Assembly (NCBI GenBank): GCA_021371965.1
Contig: JAJFVE010000068.1
Span: 1-36,920 of the forward strand
Length of the DNA stretch: 36,920 nt
Direction: 5' to 3'
From: Planctomycetaceae bacterium
GTDB lineage: Bacteria; Planctomycetota; Phycisphaerae; SM23-33
Shown piece after piece: positions 1-7,930 of the stretch. The translations under genes and the position numbers were made by a program. Numbering within the stretch: the first letter of the stretch is position 1; each line of letters starts with the position of its first letter. Under the pieces are notes generated by a model. It searched no databases. It saw nothing but the letters and a program-made list of their open reading frames with translations, and was not told the DNA's origin.

Positions 1-1
1 G

Positions 2-559
2 CGGTCGCTGCACCTGGAGCTCAAGCTCATCGCCGACGCGGGACTGGTCGGCATGCCCAACGCGGGCAAGAGCACGCTGATCACCCGCCTGAGCAACGCG
101 CGGCCGAAGATCGCGGCGTACCCTTTCACGACGCTGACGCCGTGCCTGGGGATCGTCGAACTGGCGGGCTTCCGGCGGTTCGTGATGGCCGACCTGCCCG
201 GGCTGATCGAGGGCGCCCACGCCGGCGCGGGGCTGGGCGATGCGTTCCTGCGGCACGTGGAACGCACGCGGCTGCTGGTGCACGTGGTGGATATTTCGCC
301 GCTGGAGGGCGACCCGGTCAAGGCGTACAAGACTATCCGCAAGGAGCTGACCGAGTACTCCCCCGCCCTGGCCGAGCGGCCCGAGATCGTCGTGGCCAAC
401 AAGATGGACCTCACCGACAGCGACAAGCGCCTGGCCAAGTTCCGCAAAGCCATCGGCGCAGACGTGATCGCGATCTCAGCGGCGACGGGCAAAGGCCTGG
501 AAGAGTTCGGCGAGACCATCTGGAAGAAGCTGCAGGAGATGGGCAAGAGCGCCGAATAA
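2..559 (+). CDS. obg: Obg/CgtA family GTPase, C-terminal part (5' end outside window)
   Basis: Only the G domain is present; the reading frame is open to the window edge, so the glycine-rich Obg fold lies upstream. Visible motifs in order are the P-loop GMPNAGKST, the switch I stretch with PFTTLTP, the DLPGLIEGA switch II and the NKMD base-specificity motif. This order, with a phenylalanine-threonine-threonine switch and the LIEGA sequence, is typical of Obg. Members bind the large ribosomal subunit and act in late 50S assembly and the stringent response. The protein stops soon after the G domain (GKSAE), so it has no long C-terminal extension. coaX follows on the same strand after about 90 bases that hold a palindromic repeat, so the two may be co-transcribed. 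Identity is certain enough; only the amino terminus is missing. Confidence 0.93.
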   Translation, partial: RSLHLELKLIADAGLVGMPNAGKSTLITRLSNARPKIAAYPFTTLTPCLGIVELAGFRRFVMADLPGLIEGAHAGAGLGDAFLRHVERTRLLVHVVDISPLEGDPVKAYKTIRKELTEYSPALAERPEIVVANKMDLTDSDKRLAKFRKAIGADVIAISAATGKGLEEFGETIWKKLQEMGKSAE

Positions 560-563
560 CCTC

Positions 564-632
564 GTTAGCGGCGGGTCTCGCCCCGCGCGGTTGTACGAGA
601 TTACGACCGCGTCGAGCAAGCTCGACCGCTAT
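564..632. repeat. Family A palindromic repeat (GTTAGCGGCGG type)
   Basis: Two imperfect hairpins back to back fill the obg-coaX gap. It begins GTTAGCGGCGGG and ends with the inverted half TCGAGCAAGCTCGACCGCTA. Related copies occur at 2141-2164, 7903-7930, 10290-10361, 22002-22072 and 33578-33594. Confidence 0.7.
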
Positions 633-649
633 CGTGCTAGGATGAGAAC

Positions 650-1441
650 ATGGAGATCGAAGAAATCCCGTCGGTTCTTGCCTGTGATGTGGGCAACACG
701 AACATTCGCATCGCGTGCATCAAGGGCGAAGACGTCAGCGATGTCGTTGTCGTGTCCTCGGACGACGAACACGCTATCGCGGCGGCGATCAAAGCCGCGT
801 GGGACGAAATTCCTGACCCCAAAGCTTTTGCCGCTTGCAGCGTGAATGCTTCGGCCTTGGCGCATCTGGAACGGGCGGCGATGGCCGCCGGGGCGCCGCC
901 GGTGCAGGTCGTCGGGCGGGATCTGCCGCTGCCTATCGAGACCACCCTGAAGCATCCCGAAGTCGTCGGCACGGACCGCCTTTGCGCGGCCGTGGCGGCG
1001 TACGACCGGCTGGGCGCCGCGTGTGTCGTGGCCGACTTCGGCACGGCGGTCACCATCGACTGCGTCGACGACGGCGGCGTGTTCCAGGGCGGGGCGATAT
1101 TTCCCGGGCTGCACCTGTCGGCCGCGGCGCTGCATGAGCACACCGCGCAGTTGCCGCAGGTAACCGTCGAGGCCCCGACATGGGCCTTCGGCGCCGACAC
1201 GCGCGAGGCCATTCTGGCGGGCCTCTTTGCCTCGGCCCGCGGGGCCCTGCAGATGCTCGTCGAGGCCTACGCGACGGCGCTGAACCATTGGCCGCTGGTG
1301 ATCGCCACCGGCGGCGACGCCGCGGCCGTCGTGGGCGAGATTGAAGAGTCCTCGCTGGTCCAAGCCGTCGTGCCCGACTTGGTCCTTCGCGGCGTGGCGA
1401 TGGCGTACTACAACGCCCTGGCCAAAGAAGACGCGGAATAG
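650..1441 (+). CDS. coaX: Type III pantothenate kinase
   Basis: The product (263 residues, the usual length) phosphorylates pantothenate in the first step of coenzyme A synthesis. The family is the ASKHA-fold type III kinase, which is unrelated to CoaA. The N-terminal phosphate loop DVGNTN is at residues 13-18, GTDRL lies near residue 104, and the block DFGTAVTID followed by GGAIFPGL near residues 125-150 holds the second phosphate motif and substrate-binding residues. ATGGDA near the end is the usual C-terminal glycine motif. The ATG at 650 has an AGGATGAG ribosome-binding site six to seven bases upstream. Cytoplasmic. It lies between obg and the mnmE-like gene. The assignment is firm; a purely structural BadF-type ATPase is the only alternative and fits less well. 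Confidence 0.93.
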   Translation: MEIEEIPSVLACDVGNTNIRIACIKGEDVSDVVVVSSDDEHAIAAAIKAAWDEIPDPKAFAACSVNASALAHLERAAMAAGAPPVQVVGRDLPLPIETTLKHPEVVGTDRLCAAVAAYDRLGAACVVADFGTAVTIDCVDDGGVFQGGAIFPGLHLSAAALHEHTAQLPQVTVEAPTWAFGADTREAILAGLFASARGALQMLVEAYATALNHWPLVIATGGDAAAVVGEIEESSLVQAVVPDLVLRGVAMAYYNALAKEDAE

Positions 1442-1619
1442 CCCCCTGGAGCGCGGCGGCAACGACCTGTCCCTCGGGGACGCCGCCCGGGATGTTGTTC
1501 GGGCCCGACGTGTGGCATAGGTGGATGGGGTAATGGATGGATAGGGTGGCATGGCGACACGCGTTTCTGTTTCTTGCGGGTCGTCATGGGTGCGCAGCGG
1601 GGGGTAACGGAACGATAGG
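1442..1619. repeat. Intergenic repeats before mnmE: ATGG runs and family K palindrome
   Basis: This gap has a GC-rich hairpin near 1454-1488 (GGCGGC paired with GCCGCC), ATGG-type minisatellite units at about 1520-1543, and a family K palindrome at 1544-1590 that begins GGGTGGCATGGCGACACGC. The same family K unit recurs inside the ATP-grasp gene at 20226-20260. Confidence 0.6.
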
Positions 1620-2828
1620 ATGAGCGAACGCGCTTCTTACGCTGCAGTTCTCACCCCGCCCGGGCGCGGTGGAATCGCGGTTATTTCGCTGTCCGGCGCG
1701 GGGGCTGATGACATTCTCGGCCACATCTTTGTGAAAAACATCCAAGGCGGCGTCCCCAAGGGACAGGTCGCTGCCGCCGCACTCCAAGGAATGCAGCTGG
1801 GCGTGATCAAACGCGGCGACGAAGTGCTCGACCAGGTCGTGCTCTGTCGCACATCGCAGGGGTTCGAGATCAACATCCACGGCGGCCCGGCTGTCGCCCG
1901 AGCGGTGCTGGAACTGCTGGCCTCGCACGGGGCGCAGGTTCTGCCGGCCGACCAGGCCCCGCCCGCCCTTTCGGCCGCCCATCCCAAATGGAACAATCCG
2001 GCGATCGGGCGCGAGATGCTCTCGGCCGTCATCGACGCCCGCAGCCCACGCGTGCTGGCGGCGATCAGCAATCAATGGTCGGCGGGGCTGAGCCAACTGG
2101 CCTGCGAGTTGATCCAGACACTCCTGCACGGGGTAAGACCCGCGGAGCAAGCTCCGCCGCTAACAAGCGAGTCGCTTCGCGAGGCCGCGCGGACGCTGCC
2201 ACGCATGCGGCGGCTACTCGATCCGCCCGACGTCGTGCTCGTCGGGGCGCCCAACGTCGGCAAGAGCACGTTGATCAACGCCCTGACGGGGCGGGCGGTC
2301 AGCATCGTGCACGACCAGCCCGGCACCACGCGCGATTGGGTGCGCGAACCGGCGCTGCTGCGCGACCTGCCGGTGTATCTGACCGACACGGCCGGACTCT
2401 GGTCGGGTGCGGCCGAAGCCATCGACCAGCAGGCCATCGATCGCGCCCGCGCTTGCGCAGCTGCTGCGGACCTGGTGCTGCTGCTGGACGATCGCGCGCC
2501 GACGGCGCCGCAGTGGTTGGCCAAGCAGAACGTGATTTGCGTGCGGACGAAAAGGGACTTGGAAACCGCGAACAAGGAACCGGGCAAGATGGAACCGGTT
2601 CCCCAGTTCCCCATTCCCATTTCCGCCCGCAGCGGCGAGGGGCTTGACGATCTGGCGGATGCGATACTTGAGCGGCTGGATTTGCTCGATCTGGATCCGC
2701 GCGCGCCGGCGGCGTTCACGCAGCGACAAGCGGACTTGCTGATTCGCGCAGCCGATGCGCTCGGCGACAGCGACACTGCGAGCGATTCTCCCGCAAAACA
2801 AGCACTTTTCGAGTTGCTGGGGCGATGA
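1620..2828 (+). CDS. mnmE: MnmE/TrmE-like GTPase lacking the C-terminal CIGK motif
   Basis: The 402-residue protein has the MnmE order: an N-terminal tetrahydrofolate-binding domain opening with TPPGRGGIAVISLSG, a helical domain, and an inserted G domain with GAPNVGKST (about residue 209), PGTTRD, DTAGL (about 256) and TKRD. MnmE with MnmG normally modifies U34 of certain tRNAs. Two points are odd. It is some 50 residues shorter than usual, with loss in the N-terminal domain. It also ends FELLGR, without the FCIGK tail whose cysteine is needed for tRNA modification in Escherichia coli; no downstream frame restores that tail. The G4 motif is TKRD instead of NKxD. A family A palindrome half-site is read in frame at 2141-2164 (about residues 174-182). 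It may be a divergent MnmE or a related GTPase with a changed role. It lies just upstream of the dnaA region. Confidence 0.8.
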   Translation: MSERASYAAVLTPPGRGGIAVISLSGAGADDILGHIFVKNIQGGVPKGQVAAAALQGMQLGVIKRGDEVLDQVVLCRTSQGFEINIHGGPAVARAVLELLASHGAQVLPADQAPPALSAAHPKWNNPAIGREMLSAVIDARSPRVLAAISNQWSAGLSQLACELIQTLLHGVRPAEQAPPLTSESLREAARTLPRMRRLLDPPDVVLVGAPNVGKSTLINALTGRAVSIVHDQPGTTRDWVREPALLRDLPVYLTDTAGLWSGAAEAIDQQAIDRARACAAAADLVLLLDDRAPTAPQWLAKQNVICVRTKRDLETANKEPGKMEPVPQFPIPISARSGEGLDDLADAILERLDLLDLDPRAPAAFTQRQADLLIRAADALGDSDTASDSPAKQALFELLGR

Positions 2829-2879
2829 ACATCGTCATGCGACGCATCCTTCTGGCCAGATGGCGTCAGAGTGGGCGAA

Positions 2880-2965
2880 TAAGCCTGTGCATAACTTGTG
2901 GAGGAAGTTTTTTTTTCCAACCCAACTCCACCAGTCATCACGCCTTGAGCGTTGTGGATAAGAAA
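2880..2965. other. Candidate oriC segment with DnaA boxes
   Basis: The gap upstream of dnaA holds a perfect DnaA box on the minus strand (TGTGGATAA, 2953-2961), a one-mismatch box (TGTGCATAA, 2887-2895) and a weak site near 2900-2908. A run of nine T lies between them in otherwise GC-rich DNA. Boxes next to dnaA are common at bacterial origins and also at autoregulated dnaA promoters, so either role is possible. Confidence 0.5.
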
Positions 2966-3056
2966 CGCCGTGTTTTGTAATTGTACTGACGCTCAGACGT
3001 GCTTAGATTCAGCACTCGTTGCAGTTGATTTGGGTTCGGGCAATCGCTTCGCCGCA

Positions 3057-3109
3057 AGTGACACAGCCTTTTCAGGCTGTGACTCACAGGCTGGAAGGCC
3101 TGTGCCGCC
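3057..3109. repeat. Family B palindromic repeat (GACACAGCC / GGCTGTG type)
   Basis: Two inverted units (ACACAGCCTTTTCAGGCTGTG, then CACAGGCTGGAAGGCCTGTG) lie 50 bases upstream of dnaA. Related copies are at 10618-10687 and 36417-36482. Confidence 0.65.
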
Positions 3110-3159
3110 GAGGATAGCGGGCGTCGGCCCGCGGCAGCCCAGGGACAGGGAAAAAGAGC

Positions 3160-4578
3160 ATGACGGCATTAGCGCCATCGTTGCGCGCAGACAATCCGCC
3201 CCGCACCATCCTGGCCATGCTGGCTCATCGCATCGGCCCGCAGCGCTTCAACGCCTGGTTCCGCCACGGCACGCGGCTGGACGTCGAAGACACCCACGTG
3301 CGCGTCAGCGTCCCCAACCCCTTCGTGGCCAACTGGATGGAGACGCACTTCCAGGCCGAGATCGCGGCCGTCGTCACCGAACACACCGGCCGCACGCTGC
3401 CGGTTATCGTCACCGTCGACGCGGCCCTGACCGGCGAGTGCCGCAAGAACGACCTGGACACCCAGGCCGACCTGGTCGCCAAGGCCCAGCAGGGGCGCCT
3501 GCGTCCGCGCCGCGCGCCGGCGACGGCCCCGTTGCGGGGCGAGCTGGATGATTTCGTCGTCGGCGCCAGCAACCGCATGGCGTACTCGGCCGCCCTGGCG
3601 GTCACCGAGGCCCCGAACCCGCCGTTCAACCCGCTGTTCATCCACGGACCCTGCGGGGTGGGCAAGACGCACCTGCTGCAGGGCATCTGCAACGCCGTCT
3701 CGCGCCGCCGCCGCGACGGGCGGCCGTGCACGTGGCGATACGTCACCGGCGAGCAGTTCACCAACGAGTTCATCACGGCCCTGCGGGCCAAGCGCGTCGA
3801 CGAGTTCCGCGGGCGATACCGTAACCTCGACATACTGGCCATCGACGACGTGCACTTCCTGGCCGCCAAGAAGGCCACGCAGGACGAGTTCCTCCACACC
3901 TACAACACCATCGAGGCCGGCGGGCGGCAGGTCGTCATGGCCAGCGACGCTCACCCGCGACTGGTGGGCGAGTTCAACCCGCAGCTCGTCAGCCGCTTCG
4001 TCGCCGGGATGGTCGTCAAGATCGACTCGCCCGACAAGGACACGCGGATGGAGATCCTCGCCCGCCGCAGCCGCGTGATGAAACTCCGCGTGGGCGCCGA
4101 CGTGCTGGACTTCGTGGCCACGCACATCCGCGGCTCCGTCCGCGAGCTCGAAGGGGCGCTGATCAAGCTGGCCGCGCTGTCCGAACTGGGCGGCAAGGGC
4201 ATCGACCTGCCGCTGGCCGTCAACGCCCTGTCCGACCACCTCGCCCGCACCGACAGCGCCTTGACGCTGGGCGACATCGAGTCGGCCGTCGCGGCGTACT
4301 TCGCCATCACCGCCGCCGACATCCATTCCTCGCGCCGCACGCGACCGGTCTCGGCGGCGCGGATGATCGCGATGTTCCTGGCGCGCCGCCACACGACGAT
4401 GAGCTTCCCCGAGATCGGCCGGGCGATGGGCAAGCATCATTCCTCCGTCGTCCAGGCCGTCCAGCGCGTCGCCGAGATGATCACGGCCGGCGAGCCGCTG
4501 ACCTGGACCGGACCGGCCGGCCCAAAGTCCGTCCCGACGGGCGAACTGATCGAGACGCTGTCGCAACAACTGAAATAA
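3160..4578 (+). CDS. dnaA: Chromosomal replication initiator DnaA
   Basis: The 472-residue protein has all four DnaA domains. Residues 1-95 form domain I (FNAWF, then VPNPFVANWMETHF). A basic, Ala/Arg-rich linker is near residues 105-128. The AAA+ domain has Walker A GPCGVGKTH at 163-171, Walker B ILAIDDVHFL near 224-233, and LVSRF for sensor and arginine-finger functions. Domain IV ends with the DnaA signature MGKHHSSVVQAVQRV from about residue 422, which binds the DnaA box; HHSSV replaces the more usual DHTTV. The protein opens the origin and loads the replicative helicase. The ATG at 3160 has only a weak purine stretch upstream. Two DnaA boxes about 200 bases upstream suggest the local origin and autoregulation. 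A strong terminator follows at 4739. Confidence 0.96.
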   Translation: MTALAPSLRADNPPRTILAMLAHRIGPQRFNAWFRHGTRLDVEDTHVRVSVPNPFVANWMETHFQAEIAAVVTEHTGRTLPVIVTVDAALTGECRKNDLDTQADLVAKAQQGRLRPRRAPATAPLRGELDDFVVGASNRMAYSAALAVTEAPNPPFNPLFIHGPCGVGKTHLLQGICNAVSRRRRDGRPCTWRYVTGEQFTNEFITALRAKRVDEFRGRYRNLDILAIDDVHFLAAKKATQDEFLHTYNTIEAGGRQVVMASDAHPRLVGEFNPQLVSRFVAGMVVKIDSPDKDTRMEILARRSRVMKLRVGADVLDFVATHIRGSVRELEGALIKLAALSELGGKGIDLPLAVNALSDHLARTDSALTLGDIESAVAAYFAITAADIHSSRRTRPVSAARMIAMFLARRHTTMSFPEIGRAMGKHHSSVVQAVQRVAEMITAGEPLTWTGPAGPKSVPTGELIETLSQQLK

Positions 4579-4579
4579 G

Positions 4580-4646
4580 CTGTCGGCTGTCAGCTATCAT
4601 CTGATGACTGAGAGCTGAGAGCTGATAGCTGATAGCTGAGAGCTAA
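4580..4646. repeat. AGCTGATAGCTGA minisatellite (family F)
   Basis: Degenerate tandem units of GCTGATA / GCTGAGA directly follow the dnaA stop. Similar units occur at about 11846-11866 and 11975-11997. No coding signal is seen. Confidence 0.6.
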
Positions 4647-4738
4647 GTTTCTTCCCGTCCCGGAAGGCGCCGGGCGAGCTTGGTCAGGGACCGACCCCGT
4701 ACCGGATGGCGTCGGTGCGTCTTTATACATCACGGATG

Positions 4739-4778
4739 GGCGCCCGGGTTTGGATGCCCGGGCGCCGACGTTTTTTTT
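4739..4778 (+). terminator. Rho-independent terminator after dnaA
   Basis: A perfect 10-bp stem (GGCGCCCGGG at 4739-4748 and CCCGGGCGCC at 4757-4766) with an 8-base loop is followed by eight T at 4771-4778. The rest of the 4579-4929 gap has repeats and no gene that I can support. Confidence 0.85.
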
Positions 4779-4929
4779 GCAGGGAAGAAACCCCGGCGCG
4801 GGCATGGCCTGCAGCTCATTGCGCTTCTGCGGCCGATGAACCAAGCCTCTGGTACCGCTGAGGATGTAAGCAGACAAAGCGACTTCTTCCTCTGAGTCCT
4901 CAGCGACCTCAGCGGCCAATTCAATCCCG

Positions 4930-5835
4930 CTAATCCCGCTCTCCCCGCCCGCTGTTGCGGAGGGTCTGCAGGATCAGGCGCTCGAAGGGTTCGTCGGCCG
5001 ACGCGGCGATATACGTGGCGCCGCGGACGGCGGCGATGCGCTGGCAGCCGCTCTGGAACGCCTCCCATCTCTGGCGGTACGCGGCGGCCAGCTCTTCGGT
5101 CACCTCCACCGTCATCGGCCTGGCGGTTTCGGCGTCGCGCAACAGCAGCGGACCGCGCCAAGGCGGACGTGCTACCTCCGGCGACTGCACGTGCAGGAGC
5201 GTGGTTTCGCCCGGCCGCTGCTGCAGACACGCCAAGGCGTCGGAGAGTTCGCCCACGCTGTCGAGAAGGTCGCTGACGATGTACACGCCGGCCGGCCCGG
5301 CGGCGCGGCGGCAATACTCCCCCACGCAGCGCAGCAGGTGCGTGTGTCCGCCGCAGTCCAGGCCCGCCAGATACTCCAGCAGCGGCAGGATCTGGTCGCT
5401 GTTGCGGGCCGTGCGCATCTCCGTCCCCAGCTCTGCACTGAAGGGCCAAATCGTCACGCGGTTGAGGGCGCTCATGGCCGCGTACGCCAGGCACGCCGCC
5501 ACGCGCAGGCTGTAGTGGAACGTCTCCTCCCGCCCGCCGGGGGCCATCGAGCCGGAGGTGTCCAGCAGGATCGCCACGTCGGCCTCGTGGTGCTGATGGA
5601 ACAGCCGCAGCAGCAGCTTCTCCATGCGGGCGTAGTACGGCCAATCGATGAACCGCACGTCGTCGCCGCGGGCGTAGGCGCGGTGGTCGGCGAACTCCAG
5701 CCCGTCGCCAAGCTGGCGGCTGCGCTGCTGACCGCCCGAGCCGCCGCGGGCGAGGGTTTTGACGAGAAGCCTCAGCCGCCCCAGGCGGGCCAGGAACTCT
5801 TCGTCGAAGATCAGTTGCGTGCGGTCAGAGGGCAC
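4930..5835 (-). CDS. DUF58 domain protein (VWA-like)
   Basis: This 301-residue protein has the DUF58 signature: a conserved RAYARGDDVRFIDWPYYAR block (residues 52-70) followed by a von Willebrand A-like domain with the metal-site sequence DTSGSM at 92-97. DUF58 proteins are usually encoded beside MoxR AAA+ ATPases and batI-type membrane proteins, and are thought to act in chaperone-like or cell-envelope complexes. No MoxR partner is visible here, so it may lie elsewhere. No membrane segment is seen. The start is a GTG at 5835 preceded by AGAAGG that overlaps the smpB stop region; the 12-base gap implies co-translation with smpB. Function is known only at the family level. Confidence 0.85.
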   Translation of the reverse strand: MPSDRTQLIFDEEFLARLGRLRLLVKTLARGGSGGQQRSRQLGDGLEFADHRAYARGDDVRFIDWPYYARMEKLLLRLFHQHHEADVAILLDTSGSMAPGGREETFHYSLRVAACLAYAAMSALNRVTIWPFSAELGTEMRTARNSDQILPLLEYLAGLDCGGHTHLLRCVGEYCRRAAGPAGVYIVSDLLDSVGELSDALACLQQRPGETTLLHVQSPEVARPPWRGPLLLRDAETARPMTVEVTEELAAAYRQRWEAFQSGCQRIAAVRGATYIAASADEPFERLILQTLRNSGRGERD

Positions 5836-5847
5836 GGGTGCAACCTT

Positions 5848-6327
5848 CTAGCGATGCCGCATCGCGCGCTGCATTTCCCGGTTCTGCTCGCGCTTGCGGA
5901 TGCTCTCGCGCTTGTCGTACTGGCGTTTGCCTTCGGCCACCCCCAGTTCGACCTTTGCCCAGCCGCGGGCAAAGTAGATCGCCAGCGGCACCAGCGTCTT
6001 GCCCTTCTGGCGCACGTGCGATTCAAGCTGCTCGATCTGGCGGCGGTGCAGCAGCAGCCGCCGCTCGCGGTCGACCTCATGCTGCAGCGTCCCGGCCGCA
6101 TGGGCGTAATGGGCGAAGGACGATCCGATCAGGAACACCTGCCCCCCGCGGATGCGGGCAAAGGCCTCGTCGATCTTGGCCTGCCCGGCGCGGAGGCTCT
6201 TGATCTCGGTCCCGGTCAGTTCGATACCGCATTCGACGCTTTCGATAATGAAGAAGTCGTGCCGCGCCTTGCGGTTGGCGATGCGCACCTCACGCGGTTT
6301 CTGATCTTGGGGTTTCTTTTTGGCCAT
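5848..6327 (-). CDS. smpB: SsrA-binding protein SmpB
   Basis: The 159-residue basic protein matches SmpB along its length: NRKARHDFFI, GIELTGTEIKSLRAG, the oligonucleotide-binding core ending VPLAIYFARGWAKVELGVAEGK, and the C-terminal tail KRQYDKRESIRKRE that enters the ribosomal A site. It binds tmRNA and delivers it to stalled ribosomes for trans-translation. Cytoplasmic. The N-terminal KKKPQDQKP is a normal lysine-rich lead. DUF58 follows 12 bases downstream. The tmRNA gene itself is not in this window. Confidence 0.96.
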   Translation of the reverse strand: MAKKKPQDQKPREVRIANRKARHDFFIIESVECGIELTGTEIKSLRAGQAKIDEAFARIRGGQVFLIGSSFAHYAHAAGTLQHEVDRERRLLLHRRQIEQLESHVRQKGKTLVPLAIYFARGWAKVELGVAEGKRQYDKRESIRKREQNREMQRAMRHR

Positions 6328-6344
6328 GACTGAAACAGTAAAGA

Positions 6345-6457
6345 ACCTATACCTATAGGACCTATTGGACCTATGGGACGTATGTTCCTGCCCGCCGGGC
6401 GGACGAGTTTTTCATAGGTCCAATTGGTCCCATTGGTCCTATGTCTTTGGTCCTATG
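6345..6457. repeat. GGTCCTATTGGTCC minisatellite pair (family H)
   Basis: Two arrays of CCTATTGGAC / GGTCCTATTGGTCC units face each other in inverted orientation around a GCCCGCCGGGC core. The rsmB stop codon (minus, 6453-6455) lies inside the right-hand array. Confidence 0.6.
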
Positions 6458-7832
6458 TTTTTTGCAGAATAGCAACAAATCCCCCGTCGTGCCACTGGGC
6501 GGGGTTTTCCGCCCCGCCGGGGCGGGTTACTTTCTGCGAGATCACCCGCATGCGGGGGTGGCGCTTGATGAACCGCTGGATGAGCCCTTCGCACTCCTCG
6601 GTCTCCATGCTGCACGTGCTGTAGACCAGCCGCCCGCCGGTGCGGACGAACGCCTGGGCGGCCGCGATCAAAAACTGCTGGTCCCGCGTCACGTCAGCCA
6701 GGAACTCCTGCGTGAAGTGCCATTTCGCCTCCGGCCGCCGTGCCAGCACGCCGGTGTTGGTGCAGGGCACGTCGGCCAGCACCAGATCGAAGGTTTCCGC
6801 CGGTAGTTCGCCCAGGCGGTCGGTCGGCCACGTCGAAACGATGTCCACGCCCAGCCGCCGGCAGCCCTGCTCGATCAGCGACAGCTTCTCGCTCACGTCG
6901 ACAGCCGTGATTCGCCCGCGGTTGCCCATCAGCTCGGCCAGGTGCCCGGTCTTGGTGCCGGGGGCGGCGCAGAGATCCAGCACGTTTGACCCGCCCTGCG
7001 GCGCCGCGGCCAACGAGACGGCGGTGGCCGTGGCGTCCTGGGGCTGAATCCAGCCCTCCTTGAACGCTGTCAGGTTGGTCAGCCCGCCGCCGATGAGGAC
7101 GATGCTGTGGCCGTTGTCGTGGGCGACGGCCTCGCCGCCCTCGGCCTTGATCGACGCCAGCGTCGCACGGACGGAGGACTTAAGCGTGTTGACGCGCGCC
7201 ACCAGCGCCGGGCTGGTGCACGCGTGCAGCGCGGCCTGCATCGCCGCCCGCGGCAGGCCCAGGCGCTTGAGCCAGCGCTGGGCGAGCAGCTCGGGCATGC
7301 TGCCGGCCGCGGCGAGATAGCCGACCTCGTCACGCTCGGGATCGGGGAAGATCGCCTTGCTGCAGCGCCGCATGGCGCTGGGGCCGACGGGGATCACGTC
7401 GGAGGCCTGTACGACCTCGCCGCGCTGCAGCGGCTCGAGGCCGCGGAGAATCGCCCGGAGCACGCCGTTGACCAGCCCGCGCTGGCGCGGATAGCCCATG
7501 CGCGAGGTCTGCTCGACGGCTTCATTGACGGCCGCAAAGTCCGGGACGCGGTCCAGGAACAGCACCTGGTACATCGCGACGGAGAGGATTTTCCAGATCG
7601 GCTCGGGCAGGCGCAGGTCGGGCTTTTCCAGAAAGGCCCGCAGCACGGCCGTCAGCGTGGCCTTGCGGCGGATGCTGCCCAGGGTGATTTCGCGCGCCAG
7701 CGCCGCGTCGGCCGATGACAATTCGCCCGCGGTGATCGCCATGTCAAGCGCCGAAGCCGCGCGGGCGGGCCCCTCCAGCAGCGCCCGCACAGCGATGTCG
7801 CGAGCGGAATGTTGTACGTTCTTCTTGTCCAT
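6453..7832 (-). CDS. rsmB: 16S rRNA (cytosine-5) methyltransferase RsmB, NusB-like N-terminus
   Basis: The 459-residue protein has an N-terminal NusB-like RNA-binding domain (ARDIAVRALLEG to about residue 150) and a C-terminal Rossmann methyltransferase. The SAM motif is LDLCAAPGTKTGHLAELM. The two catalytic cysteines of the RsmB/Nop2 family are visible in DVPCTNTG (C357) and YSTCSME (C407). The family methylates C967 of 16S rRNA. A GC-rich hairpin at 6498-6518 is translated as a loop (PGGAENPAQ) just before the final strand, and the stop codon lies in an intergenic-type repeat. fmt lies upstream on the same strand, a common rsmB-fmt association. Site specificity is inferred from the family. 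Confidence 0.93.
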   Translation of the reverse strand: MDKKNVQHSARDIAVRALLEGPARAASALDMAITAGELSSADAALAREITLGSIRRKATLTAVLRAFLEKPDLRLPEPIWKILSVAMYQVLFLDRVPDFAAVNEAVEQTSRMGYPRQRGLVNGVLRAILRGLEPLQRGEVVQASDVIPVGPSAMRRCSKAIFPDPERDEVGYLAAAGSMPELLAQRWLKRLGLPRAAMQAALHACTSPALVARVNTLKSSVRATLASIKAEGGEAVAHDNGHSIVLIGGGLTNLTAFKEGWIQPQDATATAVSLAAAPQGGSNVLDLCAAPGTKTGHLAELMGNRGRITAVDVSEKLSLIEQGCRRLGVDIVSTWPTDRLGELPAETFDLVLADVPCTNTGVLARRPEAKWHFTQEFLADVTRDQQFLIAAAQAFVRTGGRLVYSTCSMETEECEGLIQRFIKRHPRMRVISQKVTRPGGAENPAQWHDGGFVAILQKT

Positions 7833-7851
7833 AGTGTCAGGGAAACAACTT

Positions 7852-7892
7852 TACCACAGAGGGCACAGAGAACACTGAGGGAAAAGACATAC
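7852..7892. repeat. ACCACAGAGGGCACAGAG repeat (family D)
   Basis: This unit begins ACCACAGAGGGCACAGAGAA. Related units are at 9278-9358, 11871-11972 and 23671-23752, mostly as inverted pairs. It separates fmt and rsmB. Confidence 0.6.
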
Positions 7893-7902
7893 CCCGTCCA
7901 CT

Positions 7903-7930
7903 TTAGCGGCGGGGCTTGCCCCGCCGCTAA
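7903..7930. repeat. Family A palindrome overlapping the fmt stop
   Basis: A perfect inverted repeat: arm TTAGCGGCGGGGC, two central bases TT, arm GCCCCGCCGCTAA. The fmt stop codon (7927-7929, minus) lies in its right arm. Confidence 0.8.

Noticed and set aside
3169..4569. Long minus-strand open frame antisense to dnaA
   Set aside because: High GC keeps antisense frames open; the translation is Arg/Gly/Asp-rich with no motif, and dnaA on the other strand is certain.
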